Positions 1 through 9,167 are shown, numbered from the stretch's first letter. The stretch is DNA of 52,715 nt from Ponticaulis sp. (GCA_002701295.1 NZUJ01000048.1:1-52715); one strand, 5' to 3'. A program made the numbers and translations. The notes: generated by a model from the sequence alone, not told the origin.

Positions 1-1193
1 GAGATATAGTCATTGCCGCTGCCGCCAAGGATATTGTCTTCACTATTGCCGCCAAATAGTCGGTCATTCCCGCCAAGGCCGCTGATGATGTCGTCATTCA
101 CACCACCATCGATGATATTGGCTGACGCATTGCCGATCAGCGTATCTTTCTTGGTCGAACCAATCAGGTTTTCAATCTCATGAAGCTCATCACCTTGCGC
201 ATCGCCAAACCAGCCGGCCCCGGCATTCAGGCTGACCCGAACACCTTCGAGGGAATCTTCATAACTGGCCGTGTCGCTACCCGCACCGCCCCACATCTCG
301 TCAGCACCCTCACCGCCATTGATCATGTCATCGGCAGACCCGGACTTGATCAGATCGTCACCGCCCAACCCGTAAATCGTTCCGATGATCTCACCTGTTT
401 CGCCAATGAACTGATCTTCAGCTTCACCAAAATAGACATCACCAAAAATGGATCCGGAATTTGTAATAATGTCAGCGGTCGCGTCGTAGAGGCCTTCGGT
501 TTCCTGAAATGAGAGATATATGTCCCCCTCAATCAGGCCGTCATTGGTGATCTGGTCGGCCATGAATGCGGTCATGATTGCACCGACATTGCCGCCGATG
601 ATCGTACCTGAATTTTCGACGATGAAGGCACTGCCAACCTGATCTTCCAGGTAGACGGACGCGCCGATCGCTCCCGCGCCTCCAACAGCCGAAATGACAC
701 CTGTGTTCGCGAGATAAAACCCGGCTGTCAGTCCGATAACGGCATATGCGGACCCGTCGGCCGCGGTCGTCGATATCTCGCCCGAATTCGTGATGAACAT
801 CTCATCCAGCCGGACACCGGAAACGCCAGCCCCCGCCCCGCGCACAGTGCCTTCATTTGTCAGGCTCATGGTGCCACCAGGCACAAACTGAAGCGAATCG
901 ACAGCGATAGCCTCTTGAGTGGCGCTATAGACAGCGCCCTCATCATCAATCACGATCGTCGCATCGATCGTGCCTTCGCTGTTTGACAGATAAATCCCCT
1001 CTTCCTCGCCGCTGACCACGCCCTCGATGATGAGATTGATACTGCCGCTACCCTGACCAAGGTCAGTCGAGATCGCGCGATTGTCCGTCGAGCCGATGAT
1101 GACATCGCGGGCGATAAAATACGTGTTGCCGGCCGAAGGGAATATCCTGACACCAGCGCCGATAGAGTTCGTTGTGTAATAGACAATAGACAT
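1..1193 (-). CDS. RTX-type calcium-binding secreted protein, 3'-truncated by window edge
   Basis: Reading leftward from an ATG at 1193, the frame stays open for 397 codons to the window edge, so the C-terminus is missing. The first ~285 residues are low in charge and carry repeated N-(S/E)-G-x-I motifs, as in beta-helix adhesins. After that come RTX nonapeptides of the GGxGxDxLx type (for example GGEGADEMWGGAGSD), which bind calcium in type I secreted proteins. There is no N-terminal signal peptide, as expected for ABC-dependent secretion with a C-terminal signal. It is a clear paralogue of the gene at 1388-3112: both share the block around IENLIGS and the same order of beta-repeat then RTX. 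It lies downstream of that paralogue in the same direction, 194 bp away, so the two may be co-transcribed. The substrate or partner cannot be told. Confidence 0.88.
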   Translation of the reverse strand, partial: MSIVYYTTNSIGAGVRIFPSAGNTYFIARDVIIGSTDNRAISTDLGQGSGSINLIIEGVVSGEEEGIYLSNSEGTIDATIVIDDEGAVYSATQEAIAVDSLQFVPGGTMSLTNEGTVRGAGAGVSGVRLDEMFITNSGEISTTAADGSAYAVIGLTAGFYLANTGVISAVGGAGAIGASVYLEDQVGSAFIVENSGTIIGGNVGAIMTAFMADQITNDGLIEGDIYLSFQETEGLYDATADIITNSGSIFGDVYFGEAEDQFIGETGEIIGTIYGLGGDDLIKSGSADDMINGGEGADEMWGGAGSDTASYEDSLEGVRVSLNAGAGWFGDAQGDELHEIENLIGSTKKDTLIGNASANIIDGGVNDDIISGLGGNDRLFGGNSEDNILGGSGNDYI

Positions 1194-1387
1194 GAGTTTC
1201 TCCATTCCGGTGAACGCACCAGAACAAGAAAATCAGAGACGGATTCCCACCCAACTCTCGCGTCCACCATGCCCCAGTAAACCACAGGCTGACACTTGAA
1301 GAAATGCTCTCGCGTGAGCGATAACACCGGCGCGCGATAACCGCCTAAATCATAAGGAGAAAAGCTCTGGGGTTGGCGTGTGCCTCA

Positions 1388-3112
1388 TCAGGCGAGCAGG
1401 AAATCTGCCGCAGTCAGCGTCAGACCAGCATTGAGAATGGTCACAGCCAAGTCTGCAACTGCGTCACCATCTTCGTCGAACTGAACCATGGTTCGCGTAC
1501 CGCCCGCAACGAGATAGGAAATCACTTCACCCGCGTTCCCGGTAAACGCGCCGCCTGCATAGCTTGTCGCACCGATGGCCGAAAGATCGATCACATCGTT
1601 ACCCTGGCTGAAGTCTTCGATCAGATCGCGATCTGCACCCGCGACGCCTGAGTCAGTTACATCCAGATACTGAAAGATATCCGCACCAGCGCCACCCGTC
1701 AGACGATCGCGACCGCCACCACCGACAAGCACATCATTGCCATTATCTCCGAACAGCTCATCCTCGTCAGCACCGCCGGACAGTTCATCATCTTCATAAC
1801 CGCCCCGAAGAATGTCTATACCTGCACCGCCGAAAAGAAAATCGATACCGTCGTCGCCGTTCAGGACATCGTCCCCGGCGTCGCCATAGAGGTCGTCATC
1901 ACCCGCTCCGCCGTAGAGGAGGTCATTGTCATCACCGCCGAGAAGCATGTCATTCCCGCCATCGCCGGACAGGATATCGTCGCCTGACTCGCCCTTCAGA
2001 ACATCACGTCCGTTCAGTCCACGGATGTCGTCATCACCGAACCAGCCTTCAATCTCATTGTCGCCTGAGCTACCACGCAGAAGGTCATTCCGCGAGCTAC
2101 CGATCAGATTCTCGATGTACCAGAGCTGATCCCCATCTGCATCGCCGCCTGTAGCCGCATGCCGTTCGAGAAACACGCGAACGCGTGCAAAAGATCCCGA
2201 GTAGGACGCTGTGTCGGTACCCAGGCCGCCATTCATATAGTCCGCACCTGCACCGCCAATGATTACGTCATCGCCCAGACCTGAGCGGATGACATCATCA
2301 CCCGCTTCGCCGGAAATTGTGCCGTGAACAATCCCGGTTTCACCGTCGAAAACGTCATCCTCTTCACCCAGAAGCACGCTCCCGAACACAGTTCCGGTAT
2401 TGTAGAAACTATCAATGCCATCAGCGTAGTTTGAAGACCTGGACAGGTCGACTTCACCGCTGATCGTGCCGGAATTATTGACCGTGTCATGCGTCCCTTC
2501 AGTGTGGAGCGCAAACTCATCCCCGGAAATCAGTCCGGTATTTGTCAGCTCAAATGTCCTGAGGCCGTTGGCATCAGTCCGCGTCACATAGATCGCTCCT
2601 GTACCGGCATAAATATTACCCGAATTGGTAATGTCCGTCTGATTGGAACTGAGCCGGATCGCGTAATGTCCACCCGAAGACGTACCACCATAGATATTGC
2701 CTGTGTTTACGATGTCGGTGTCGAACATATAGTTGAAGTAAATTGCCGTCGCATCCGATTGAACAAGGCCGTCATTTCGGACCTCTGCAGTGCCATACGT
2801 ATTGACCTGGCTATAGACCGTTAGTGCATTGCCGCCGCCCGCCAGTACACTGCCAGTGCTGCCGATGGTAAACTTAGCATTCGTCGCTTCACCAAGATTG
2901 GTCAATGAAATCGCGTTGGACACGCCAATCACCGTACCGAGGATACTGAATTCAAAATAAATAGGGGATGCGACCGACGCGGCAAAATTGATCGCGGCGG
3001 ATGTGGTCGATCCGATGGTCACACCTTCCAGAATATAATTGATGTCACCACTGGCCGGACCGATCTGGATCCCAGGACCGATCAGATTTGTGTCGCGAAT
3101 ATAGGTTGCCAT
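1388..3112 (-). CDS. RTX-type calcium-binding protein with type I secretion C-terminus
   Basis: A complete protein of 574 residues, acidic and rich in Gly and Asp. Residues ~105-265 contain repeats such as NTGNIYGG, NSGNIYAG and NSGTISGE, which suggest a right-handed beta-helix. RTX nonapeptides occupy ~267-297 and ~338-480 (for example GGAGDDDLYGDAGDD). The last ~90 residues (DIFQYLDV...IEDFSQGNDVIDLS...) match the serralysin-like C-terminal region that carries the type I secretion signal, ending in hydrophobic FLLA. There is no N-terminal signal peptide. No protease or lipase motif is visible, so it is probably a structural surface or adhesive protein. The ATG at 3112 is the obvious start. 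The transporter genes (ABC, MFP, TolC) are not in the window. Confidence 0.9.
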   Translation of the reverse strand: MATYIRDTNLIGPGIQIGPASGDINYILEGVTIGSTTSAAINFAASVASPIYFEFSILGTVIGVSNAISLTNLGEATNAKFTIGSTGSVLAGGGNALTVYSQVNTYGTAEVRNDGLVQSDATAIYFNYMFDTDIVNTGNIYGGTSSGGHYAIRLSSNQTDITNSGNIYAGTGAIYVTRTDANGLRTFELTNTGLISGDEFALHTEGTHDTVNNSGTISGEVDLSRSSNYADGIDSFYNTGTVFGSVLLGEEDDVFDGETGIVHGTISGEAGDDVIRSGLGDDVIIGGAGADYMNGGLGTDTASYSGSFARVRVFLERHAATGGDADGDQLWYIENLIGSSRNDLLRGSSGDNEIEGWFGDDDIRGLNGRDVLKGESGDDILSGDGGNDMLLGGDDNDLLYGGAGDDDLYGDAGDDVLNGDDGIDFLFGGAGIDILRGGYEDDELSGGADEDELFGDNGNDVLVGGGGRDRLTGGAGADIFQYLDVTDSGVAGADRDLIEDFSQGNDVIDLSAIGATSYAGGAFTGNAGEVISYLVAGGTRTMVQFDEDGDAVADLAVTILNAGLTLTAADFLLA

Positions 3113-3130
3113 TGTGTCCCCTGCCTCTGC

Positions 3131-3196
3131 CTGAGCCGTTCGAGCGGCTCATCTGTTCTCCGTTAATGCGTTCAGTCTATCACGCAAACGGAGAAC
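3131..3196. repeat. Two inverted repeats in the upstream region of the RTX genes
   Basis: The 137-bp gap between the RTX start and the fghA stop holds two hairpins. The first pairs TGAGCCG with CGGCTCA around 3132-3151. The second pairs GTTCTCCGTT (3155-3164) with AACGGAGAAC (3187-3196), a perfect 10-bp arm with a 22-nt loop. Neither is followed by a T-run in either direction, so they are not typical intrinsic terminators. They lie just before the RTX start codon and could be part of its 5' leader or an fghA 3' structure. Confidence 0.5.
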
Positions 3197-3249
3197 CAGA
3201 AACAGCACGCAACCAACCTCAGACCACCGGCAAGGCGGCAACGATCCCC

Positions 3250-4095
3250 TCAAGCCTTCAAGCGTTCGGCATGCCAGTCGAGGTGATCGGACATGAAACT
3301 CGAAATGAAGTAGTAGGAATGGTCATAGCCTTCCTGATACCGGATGGTCGCTTTCTGCCCGGTGTTCTCACACACGTCTTCCAAAAGATATGTTTTGAGT
3401 TCCTTCTCAATGAAAACATCATCCGTCCCCTGATCAATCAACATATCTGGCACACGCGCGCCGCCCGCGATCAGCGCCACGGTATCATATTCCACCCACA
3501 GCGTCTGATCATCACCCAGATAACCGCCCAGAGCCTTTTCACCCCAAGGACAATTGATCGGCGAGACAATCGGCGCAAAGGCTGAAACGGCCTTGAACGC
3601 GTTCGGATTGCGCAGCGCCATGGTCAGTGCGCCATGCCCGCCCATGGAATGGCCCATAATGCTCTGACGATCCATATCAGCCGGAAAATTCGTGCCGACA
3701 ATTTCCGGCAATTCTTTCTCGATATAGTCGCGCATACGGTAATGATCCTTATACGGATCTTCGATCGCATTCACATAGAACCCAGCCCCCAGGCCGAAAT
3801 CATACGCGCCATTCTCATCGTCCGGCACACCTTCGCCACGCGGGCTCGTATCCGGAGCCACAAAGATCAACCCCAGCTCTGCACAAGCCTCACGAAACTC
3901 ACCCTTCTCGGTGACATTGGCGTGCGTACAGGTCAGGCCCGACAAATACCAGACGACAGGCAGTTTCGTGCCCGGCTCGTGCGGCGGCACATACACCGAA
4001 AAGGTCATTTCGGTACCGGTACAATCTGACTGATGCTTATAGACGCCCTGAACGCCGCCAAAGGCCTTGTTCGTCGATACGGTTTCAATTGTCAT
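3250..4095 (-). CDS. fghA: S-formylglutathione hydrolase
   Basis: Hydrolyses S-formylglutathione to formate and glutathione, the second step of glutathione-dependent formaldehyde detoxification, in the cytoplasm. The protein has 281 residues, the normal length for this esterase D family. The nucleophile elbow GHSMGG places the catalytic serine at residue 150. The DQGTDDVF motif supplies the acid (Asp226) and GYDHSYYF the histidine (His259). The segment SGLTCTHANVTEKG near residues 52-65 is characteristic of the family. Its pathway partner, the class III alcohol dehydrogenase, is at 8039-9145 on the other strand; four unrelated genes lie between, so the two are not one operon here. The ATG at 4095 gives the full-length N-terminus. 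Confidence 0.95.
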   Translation of the reverse strand: MTIETVSTNKAFGGVQGVYKHQSDCTGTEMTFSVYVPPHEPGTKLPVVWYLSGLTCTHANVTEKGEFREACAELGLIFVAPDTSPRGEGVPDDENGAYDFGLGAGFYVNAIEDPYKDHYRMRDYIEKELPEIVGTNFPADMDRQSIMGHSMGGHGALTMALRNPNAFKAVSAFAPIVSPINCPWGEKALGGYLGDDQTLWVEYDTVALIAGGARVPDMLIDQGTDDVFIEKELKTYLLEDVCENTGQKATIRYQEGYDHSYYFISSFMSDHLDWHAERLKA

Positions 4096-4404
4096 GATAG
4101 CGCTCCTGTCATGCCGGGTCAGCGATGGCCCAGTTTGTGAGCCATCAGGCGCTCAAAGACAACAGCAACAATTCTTCAGATTTGAAACACACAATCCCGG
4201 CTTTGGGATAGAAAGCACACCCCCTCTCCTCTCTTGGAAGGAGAGCAGTAGGGGGGAGGTGGGAAATCGATCGCGGAGACACCCCCAGAATACAGGGGCT
4301 CAGCAAGCAAACGCTATTGATCAGGTTTGTCTCGAGCTACCACCCATATTGATCCCTAACGCATTTATATGTTATATCATTGCTAACTATCTCTGGGATC
4401 GCGA
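4096..4404. other. Intergenic region with a pyrimidine/purine inverted repeat
   Basis: A 309-bp gap between the divergent genes fghA and the small secreted protein at 4405. No gene is seen. At about 4219-4259 a C/T-rich run (CCCCCTCTCC) is followed by its purine-rich complement (GGAGAG, then GGGGGGAGG) with a small interruption. This makes an imperfect hairpin of the sort found in dispersed palindromic intergenic elements. No second copy was noticed in this window. Promoters for both divergent genes must lie in this gap but none stands out. Confidence 0.4.
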
Positions 4405-4845
4405 ATGAATCCGTCTCAAACTCTTTCACTTATCTTGCTCGCCGTCCTGACGGCTTCACAGCCCGTGAGCGCTCAAGTGTCTGTTCAAGACGGCGAAGCA
4501 GACTCTTTACCCATCACGAACCTGAAGCCCGATCTGTCAGGACTTCGCCCGCTACAGAACACCTTCGCACATAGTTATGGCTGCAGACCGCTCAATATCA
4601 GCGAAGTGGTTCTGTTTCCGACCAAACCAACTGACTTTCCTCTGCCGGGCGAGTGCGAAGTACGCCTGCAGATAACCCCGGACGGTCATTCAGATATCAG
4701 GGATGTTTCCTGCAACGATGAGCTCTGGGTTGAGCATACGAAGCGCGCGTTCGAGGAAGTGATTTGGTCTACCGAGGAAAAAGGCTGCCCCTGTTCCGGC
4801 GTCGAAGAAGAATTTGTTTTCCCTGCTCACTACGCCAATGAGTAG
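4405..4845 (+). CDS. Small secreted protein with TonB-C-like fold
   Basis: A protein of 146 residues with an N-terminal signal peptide (hydrophobic SLILLAVLTA, cleavage near VSAQ-V). The second half, around GECEVRLQITPDGHSDIRDVSC, has the pattern of the TonB C-terminal domain: a beta strand, a D-G turn, a strand, then a helix with a late Trp. A true TonB would have a membrane anchor and proline-rich spacer, and these are absent. So this is an exported single domain of unknown role, with four cysteines in its last ~90 residues that could form disulfides. The next gene encodes a protein of similar build, and the two are probably a duplicated pair in one transcript. The TonB-C assignment is an inference from pattern only. 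Confidence 0.72.
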   Translation: MNPSQTLSLILLAVLTASQPVSAQVSVQDGEADSLPITNLKPDLSGLRPLQNTFAHSYGCRPLNISEVVLFPTKPTDFPLPGECEVRLQITPDGHSDIRDVSCNDELWVEHTKRAFEEVIWSTEEKGCPCSGVEEEFVFPAHYANE

Positions 4846-4902
4846 GGCACTTCTTCAATGCATGCATCCCAGCACTTAGAAGAACAGCGGGTCAGTAGAC
4901 AG

Positions 4903-5355
4903 ATGAAGCACTATCTACTCCTCGCCCTTCTTGTTTCTTCCGTCGCATGCACACAACCGGACGAACCAGAGCCAATAAACACTGACGACAGCTCGGACGT
5001 GGGTCTGATGAAAGTGTTAGAAGGCGTCAGAAGCCGCTCGCCAGGAACACCTTGCTTTCCGGAAGATGGCGCAAGTTGTGACGGATGCGGTCCCCAGGCA
5101 GTTACGCACCTGGGAGAAGGTTATCTCGGTATCACAGGACAAACGATCGAGGGTCGATGCCATATGAAGGTTTTGATCAACGAACACGGAAAAGCGAGCG
5201 TTCTCAACGCCTCATGTGATCACAACACAATGACGTCCAGAATGACCAATCTTGTTACCACTACCAAATGGGACACGGTTTCAAAGCAAGGACTATCCTG
5301 TAAATATATAGATCAACCTTTTGATTATATGACCTCCTACGGGCACAGGTTTTAG
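4903..5355 (+). CDS. Small lipoprotein with TonB-C-like fold
   Basis: Starting at the ATG at 4903 the product has 150 residues with a lipoprotein signal ending in VSSVAC (Cys16). An earlier in-frame ATG at 4858 would put a charged stretch ahead of the signal and is less likely. The mature part contains clustered cysteines (CFPEDGASCDGC) and a segment GRCHMKVLINEHGKASV that aligns by eye with the TonB-C-like segment of the preceding gene (CEVRLQITPDG). The two are probably distant paralogues. Function unknown; predicted to be anchored in the cell envelope facing the periplasm. Confidence 0.7.
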   Translation: MKHYLLLALLVSSVACTQPDEPEPINTDDSSDVGLMKVLEGVRSRSPGTPCFPEDGASCDGCGPQAVTHLGEGYLGITGQTIEGRCHMKVLINEHGKASVLNASCDHNTMTSRMTNLVTTTKWDTVSKQGLSCKYIDQPFDYMTSYGHRF

Positions 5356-5415
5356 CCATTATTCGCCTGTCTAACGATTCACCAACGCCGTCGTTTCGAA
5401 CTTGAGAGACATCGC

Positions 5416-6894
5416 TTAAAACGCGCCTTGTGCACCAAACAGGAGCACTTCGGTCTCGGCATCTCGGTCAGACCATGTACTGCCATCGGGGAAGTTTCCG
5501 CCCGACACAAAATTCAACGGCGCAAAACCATCCACGTGAATATATTCGCCGAACAGATTGATGTTTTCGGCAACATATCTCGAATACCCCAGGACGAGCT
5601 GGTTTTGTCGTTCCCAAGGCGCGCCGTCATCGCCGGCGACGAAGTTCGAGAACTCTGCGGAGACATAGGATTTCTGACGGCCACTCTCCAGCAGTTCACC
5701 AAAGCCATATCGTGCGCCCACGGTGTAGGCGCTCGTCTTCTGCGCGGCATAAACGCTGAGCGGGTTTGTCGGATCAGGAACAGCAGATCCCGGCCATTCT
5801 TTCGTGGTCGATGCATATTCGCCCAACAGTTCCAGCCCGCCCCAGCGGATGCGGCTATAAATATCCCAGGCCGGATTAGGGTCCGTGCACGGATTAAAGT
5901 GAAACACCGGATAGTTCTGACAATAGGCTGAACCAGCAGTATAGCTGGCGCCGAACATGGCCGAGTCGCGCTCACCAAAGCCGTAGGTATAATTCGCGTC
6001 GATTGCGAAATTGTTCAGGCGCGACGGCACATTCGTGTCATTCACAGGCATGTTATGCGCTCTGAACTGCGCGCCACCCTGAATGGCCATTGCCCGTATC
6101 ATCAGACCATTTTCGACATAACCAAGCTGCGCCCCATAGGCGAGCCCGGCAAAGGCGTGCCAGTTGGTTGAGTTCGTGAAGGGGCTGACGGAATCATTCA
6201 GGCCAAACGGCGTGTCGAGTTTACCGACAGCGGCAAACACGGGGGCTTCCTCAAGGTTTCCGAGGAGGATATAGGCCCGGCGACCATCCAGCGCGTTTCG
6301 CGTCAGCGCCGTAATCGTACCCGCGCCGAAATTTTGCTCCGGGCTATACAGCATTTCGAAATAGCCGGTGATCCAGTCATTCAGCTGTGCCGTCACAGCA
6401 AGGTTGGCCGAGTGGATCAGGGCCTCAGAAACATCGCCACCAATCTGGTTTGCAGACGTCGGGTTTCGCATGAGATAGCCAAATTTGTCGTCGCGATTGC
6501 TGGTCTGAACATTGGCAATTGCCGTGATCTGGCCAGACAGAGTCACAGACCCCTTCAGATCGCCCTGCTGGCGCGCTTTCAGCTGAACAATCGGTTTGGT
6601 GTTGACGTCTTCACCGGCGTCCAGAATGCGGAACCCATAATCAGCATTGGACGACACAAATCCTGTCTCATCATTTCGCGCAGCTTCGGCAGAGGTTTCC
6701 GGAAGCTTGATCAGGTCTGCCCCCGATCTTTGCAAATCCTGAACCTCTTGTTTCAGCTCGCGGTTTTGTTGCTCAAGCCGCTCTATGCGCTCGAGCAACT
6801 CTTCCATCGTTACGGCACCCGCATTCAGGGGTGCTGCCGCGATCAACGCGGAGAGTGCGCAAAAGCTCAGAAGATGGCGCGTACGGTGTTTCAT
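5416..6894 (-). CDS. Porin-like outer-membrane beta-barrel protein with coiled-coil N-terminus
   Basis: About 492 residues from the ATG at 6894, beginning with a clear signal peptide (basic n-region KHRTRH, hydrophobic core, cleavage near NAGA-V). A GTG at 6927 preceded by AAGG would add 11 residues and is the alternative start. Right after the signal comes a short coiled coil rich in Leu and Glu (ELLERIERLEQQNRELKQE), as in many trimeric or periplasm-spanning porins. The rest alternates aromatic and polar residues in strand-like blocks and ends in Phe (GAQGAF), the usual last residue of outer-membrane barrels. Substrate unknown. It sits inside the formaldehyde detoxification locus, between fghA and the LysR gene, but nothing in the sequence ties it to that pathway. 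Confidence 0.8.
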   Translation of the reverse strand: MKHRTRHLLSFCALSALIAAAPLNAGAVTMEELLERIERLEQQNRELKQEVQDLQRSGADLIKLPETSAEAARNDETGFVSSNADYGFRILDAGEDVNTKPIVQLKARQQGDLKGSVTLSGQITAIANVQTSNRDDKFGYLMRNPTSANQIGGDVSEALIHSANLAVTAQLNDWITGYFEMLYSPEQNFGAGTITALTRNALDGRRAYILLGNLEEAPVFAAVGKLDTPFGLNDSVSPFTNSTNWHAFAGLAYGAQLGYVENGLMIRAMAIQGGAQFRAHNMPVNDTNVPSRLNNFAIDANYTYGFGERDSAMFGASYTAGSAYCQNYPVFHFNPCTDPNPAWDIYSRIRWGGLELLGEYASTTKEWPGSAVPDPTNPLSVYAAQKTSAYTVGARYGFGELLESGRQKSYVSAEFSNFVAGDDGAPWERQNQLVLGYSRYVAENINLFGEYIHVDGFAPLNFVSGGNFPDGSTWSDRDAETEVLLFGAQGAF

Positions 6895-7018
6895 GAAGGT
6901 CCCAGACTTTTTCAGTGACCTGCTCACCAGGCCTTATCACACCGCCTCAAGGGCAGCTTTCTCTACTGGGATCGCTATCAAATCTTAACAACGCCTTAGG
7001 AAAATCGGAGATTTCACC

Positions 7019-7032
7019 AACAAGACCTTGTT
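7019..7032. promoter_or_regulatory. Short palindrome upstream of the porin gene
   Basis: AACAAG-AC-CTTGTT is a perfect 6-bp inverted repeat with a 2-bp centre. It lies between the LysR stop and the porin start, about 125 bp ahead of the porin ATG. It could be an operator. It is too short and lacks the T-run needed for a terminator. Confidence 0.25.
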
Positions 7033-7053
7033 TTTCAACAGCATTAACTAACC

Positions 7054-7941
7054 TCACGGGACGCCATTTACCAGACCGGGCATTTCCGCCTTGAGCTGCT
7101 CCACCAGCAGATAAACCCGCGGCAACAGGTGCCGCCTGTGCGGATAAACAGCCCAGATCGGTTCAGGTGGCGGCTGAAAAACATCCAGAACCGGGATGAG
7201 CCGCCCTTGCGCAATCCCTTCACGAACATAGAAATCTGGCAGCTGGCAAAACCCCAGCCCCGCGCGCACTGCATCCAGAACCGACGCCCCGGAATTACAC
7301 CTGAGCCGCCCTTTGGGTCGAAACTCCAGAGGCACCTCCCCGTCAGCGAAATTCCAGGTATCTGACGACCCGATCACGCAATCATGCTCCGCCAGAGCGT
7401 CGATACTCTCCGGAACGCCAAACTGGGAAACGTAATCTCGTGATGCACACACCCGCCAGACCCGCGTTGCAATCAGCGTACGGATGAGCCGCGAATCCTC
7501 CAGTTCTCCTGTCCGAATGGCGAGGTCAAATCCTTCGGCAACCAGATCCTTTTGTCTGTTGGAAAGGTCCAGAAACACGCTAACCCGTGGATGGTCCTGC
7601 ATGAACCGCCGGACAAGAGGAGAGACGAACCGCTCCCCCAGGGCCGTGGCGCAGGTCACTCGTAACTCACCTTGCGGTGCAGTATCCCCGCCAACCAGAG
7701 CAAAAGCTTCGTCCCGGTCGCGCACCAGCTGCGCGCAATGTTCCAACAACGACCGTCCGGTATCGGTCAGGGTCACCTGCCGCGTTGTCCGGAAAAAAAG
7801 CGGCTCCTTCAAACGTTCTTCCAGCCGCATCACCGCGCGGCTTACATGGCTGGTCGATTGGCCCAGAGCCTCCGCAGCACGCTTGAAGCTCGTATGCTGG
7901 GCAACCGAGACAAACTCTTCAATCCCATCCCAGGCGCTCAT
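7054..7941 (-). CDS. LysR-family transcriptional regulator
   Basis: The length, 295 residues, is normal for the family. The N-terminal winged helix (residues ~1-60) reads FVSVAQHTSFKRAAEALGQSTSHVSRAVMRLE in outline, with the typical LysR pattern of a helix-turn-helix followed by an L-F-x-R-T-T-R wing. Residues ~90-290 form the effector-binding domain. The gene is divergent from the class III alcohol dehydrogenase with only 97 bp between the two starts, the classic layout for a LysR regulator and its target. It may therefore respond to formaldehyde or S-hydroxymethylglutathione. This is an inference from position; closely similar LysR proteins of other bacteria control many kinds of genes. Confidence 0.92.
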   Translation of the reverse strand: MSAWDGIEEFVSVAQHTSFKRAAEALGQSTSHVSRAVMRLEERLKEPLFFRTTRQVTLTDTGRSLLEHCAQLVRDRDEAFALVGGDTAPQGELRVTCATALGERFVSPLVRRFMQDHPRVSVFLDLSNRQKDLVAEGFDLAIRTGELEDSRLIRTLIATRVWRVCASRDYVSQFGVPESIDALAEHDCVIGSSDTWNFADGEVPLEFRPKGRLRCNSGASVLDAVRAGLGFCQLPDFYVREGIAQGRLIPVLDVFQPPPEPIWAVYPHRRHLLPRVYLLVEQLKAEMPGLVNGVP

Positions 7942-8038
7942 TATTATCCCGTATTTGCAATGATGAATTTCAATTGTCCCGCTTTATCGCAAAAGTCACC
8001 AGCTTTAAAGTGCGCCGCGAAAGTTATGGAGTACCTGC

Positions 8039-9145
8039 ATGAAAACCCGCGCTGCCGTCGCATTTGAAGCCAAAAAACCACTCGAAATCGTCGAGCTCGA
8101 CCTTGAGGGTCCAAAAGAGGGCGAAGTCCTCGTTGAGATCATGGCCACTGGCATCTGCCACACTGATGCCTACACGCTGGACGGCCTTGATTCCGAAGGC
8201 CTGTTCCCAAGCGTTCTTGGTCATGAAGGCGCCGGCGTGGTTCGTGAAGTCGGCGCTGGTGTGACCTCTGTCAAACCGGGCGATCACGTCATCCCGCTCT
8301 ACACACCGGAGTGCCGCAAGTGTAAATCCTGCCTGTCTGGTAAAACCAATCTGTGTACGGCCATTCGCGCCACGCAAGGCAAAGGCCTGATGCCGGATGG
8401 CACCTCGCGCTTCTCTTACAAAGGTCAGACCATTTACCACTATATGGGCTGCTCGACCTTCTCGAACTTCACAGTTCTGCCGGAAATCGCCGTTGCGAAG
8501 ATCCGCACAGACGCGCCTTTCGACAAGGCCTGTTATGTCGGTTGCGGCGTGACCACGGGCGTTGGCGCTGTCACCAATACAGCCAAGGTTCAGGTTGGTG
8601 ACAACGTCGTTGTATTCGGTCTCGGCGGCATTGGCCTTAACGTCATTCAGGGCGCAAAGATGGCCGGTGCAGACATGATTGTCGGCGTCGACATCAACGA
8701 TGACAAAAAAGAATGGGGCGAGAAGTTCGGCATGACGCACTTCGTGAATCCGAAGAATGTGTCAGACGTCGTCGCGTCGATTGTTGAGCTCACCGATGGC
8801 GGCGCGGACTATTCCTTTGATTGTACGGGCAATACCGACGTCATGCGTCAGGCGCTTGAATGCTGTCATCGCGGCTGGGGCACGTCTGTGATCATCGGTG
8901 TGGCTGAGGCCGGTAAGGAAATCAGCACACGGCCCTTCCAGTTGGTCACTGGCCGCAACTGGCGCGGAACTGCCTTTGGCGGCGCCAAAGGCCGGACAGA
9001 TGTTCCGAAAATCGTCGACTGGTACATGAACGGGAAAATCCAGATTGATCCGATGATCACGCACGTCATGCCGCTCGAAAAAATCAACGATGCCTTCGAC
9101 CTTATGCATGAAGGCAAGTCGATCCGGTCTGTCGTGACCTTCTGA
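8039..9145 (+). CDS. frmA: S-(hydroxymethyl)glutathione dehydrogenase, class III alcohol dehydrogenase
   Basis: Oxidises S-hydroxymethylglutathione, formed from formaldehyde and glutathione, to S-formylglutathione using NAD+. It has 368 residues, as usual. The catalytic zinc site is visible as Cys40 (ATGICHTD), His62 (GHEGAG) and Cys169 (GCGVTTG). The structural zinc cysteines are at 92, 95, 98 and 106 ([16 protein letters not shown]). The nucleotide-binding GLGGIGLNV follows. An SD-like TGGAG lies 8 nt before the ATG. It is transcribed alone and ends at a strong terminator at 9168. fghA (3250-4095) supplies the next step. The name adhC or adhI is also in use for this family in alphaproteobacteria. 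Confidence 0.96.
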   Translation: MKTRAAVAFEAKKPLEIVELDLEGPKEGEVLVEIMATGICHTDAYTLDGLDSEGLFPSVLGHEGAGVVREVGAGVTSVKPGDHVIPLYTPECRKCKSCLSGKTNLCTAIRATQGKGLMPDGTSRFSYKGQTIYHYMGCSTFSNFTVLPEIAVAKIRTDAPFDKACYVGCGVTTGVGAVTNTAKVQVGDNVVVFGLGGIGLNVIQGAKMAGADMIVGVDINDDKKEWGEKFGMTHFVNPKNVSDVVASIVELTDGGADYSFDCTGNTDVMRQALECCHRGWGTSVIIGVAEAGKEISTRPFQLVTGRNWRGTAFGGAKGRTDVPKIVDWYMNGKIQIDPMITHVMPLEKINDAFDLMHEGKSIRSVVTF

Positions 9146-9167
9146 TTTCCCCCCACCGGGACTACAG

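Noticed and set aside
1690-2080. Regular short repeats that could be mistaken for a CRISPR array or tandem repeat
   Set aside because: The repeats are 27-bp degenerate units that encode RTX nonapeptides; there are no unique spacers between identical repeats.
1373-2824. Several plus-strand open frames across the RTX genes
   Set aside because: They mirror the Gly/Asp-rich RTX codons on the other strand, have no ribosome binding site and give Ser/Pro/Arg-rich products without domains.
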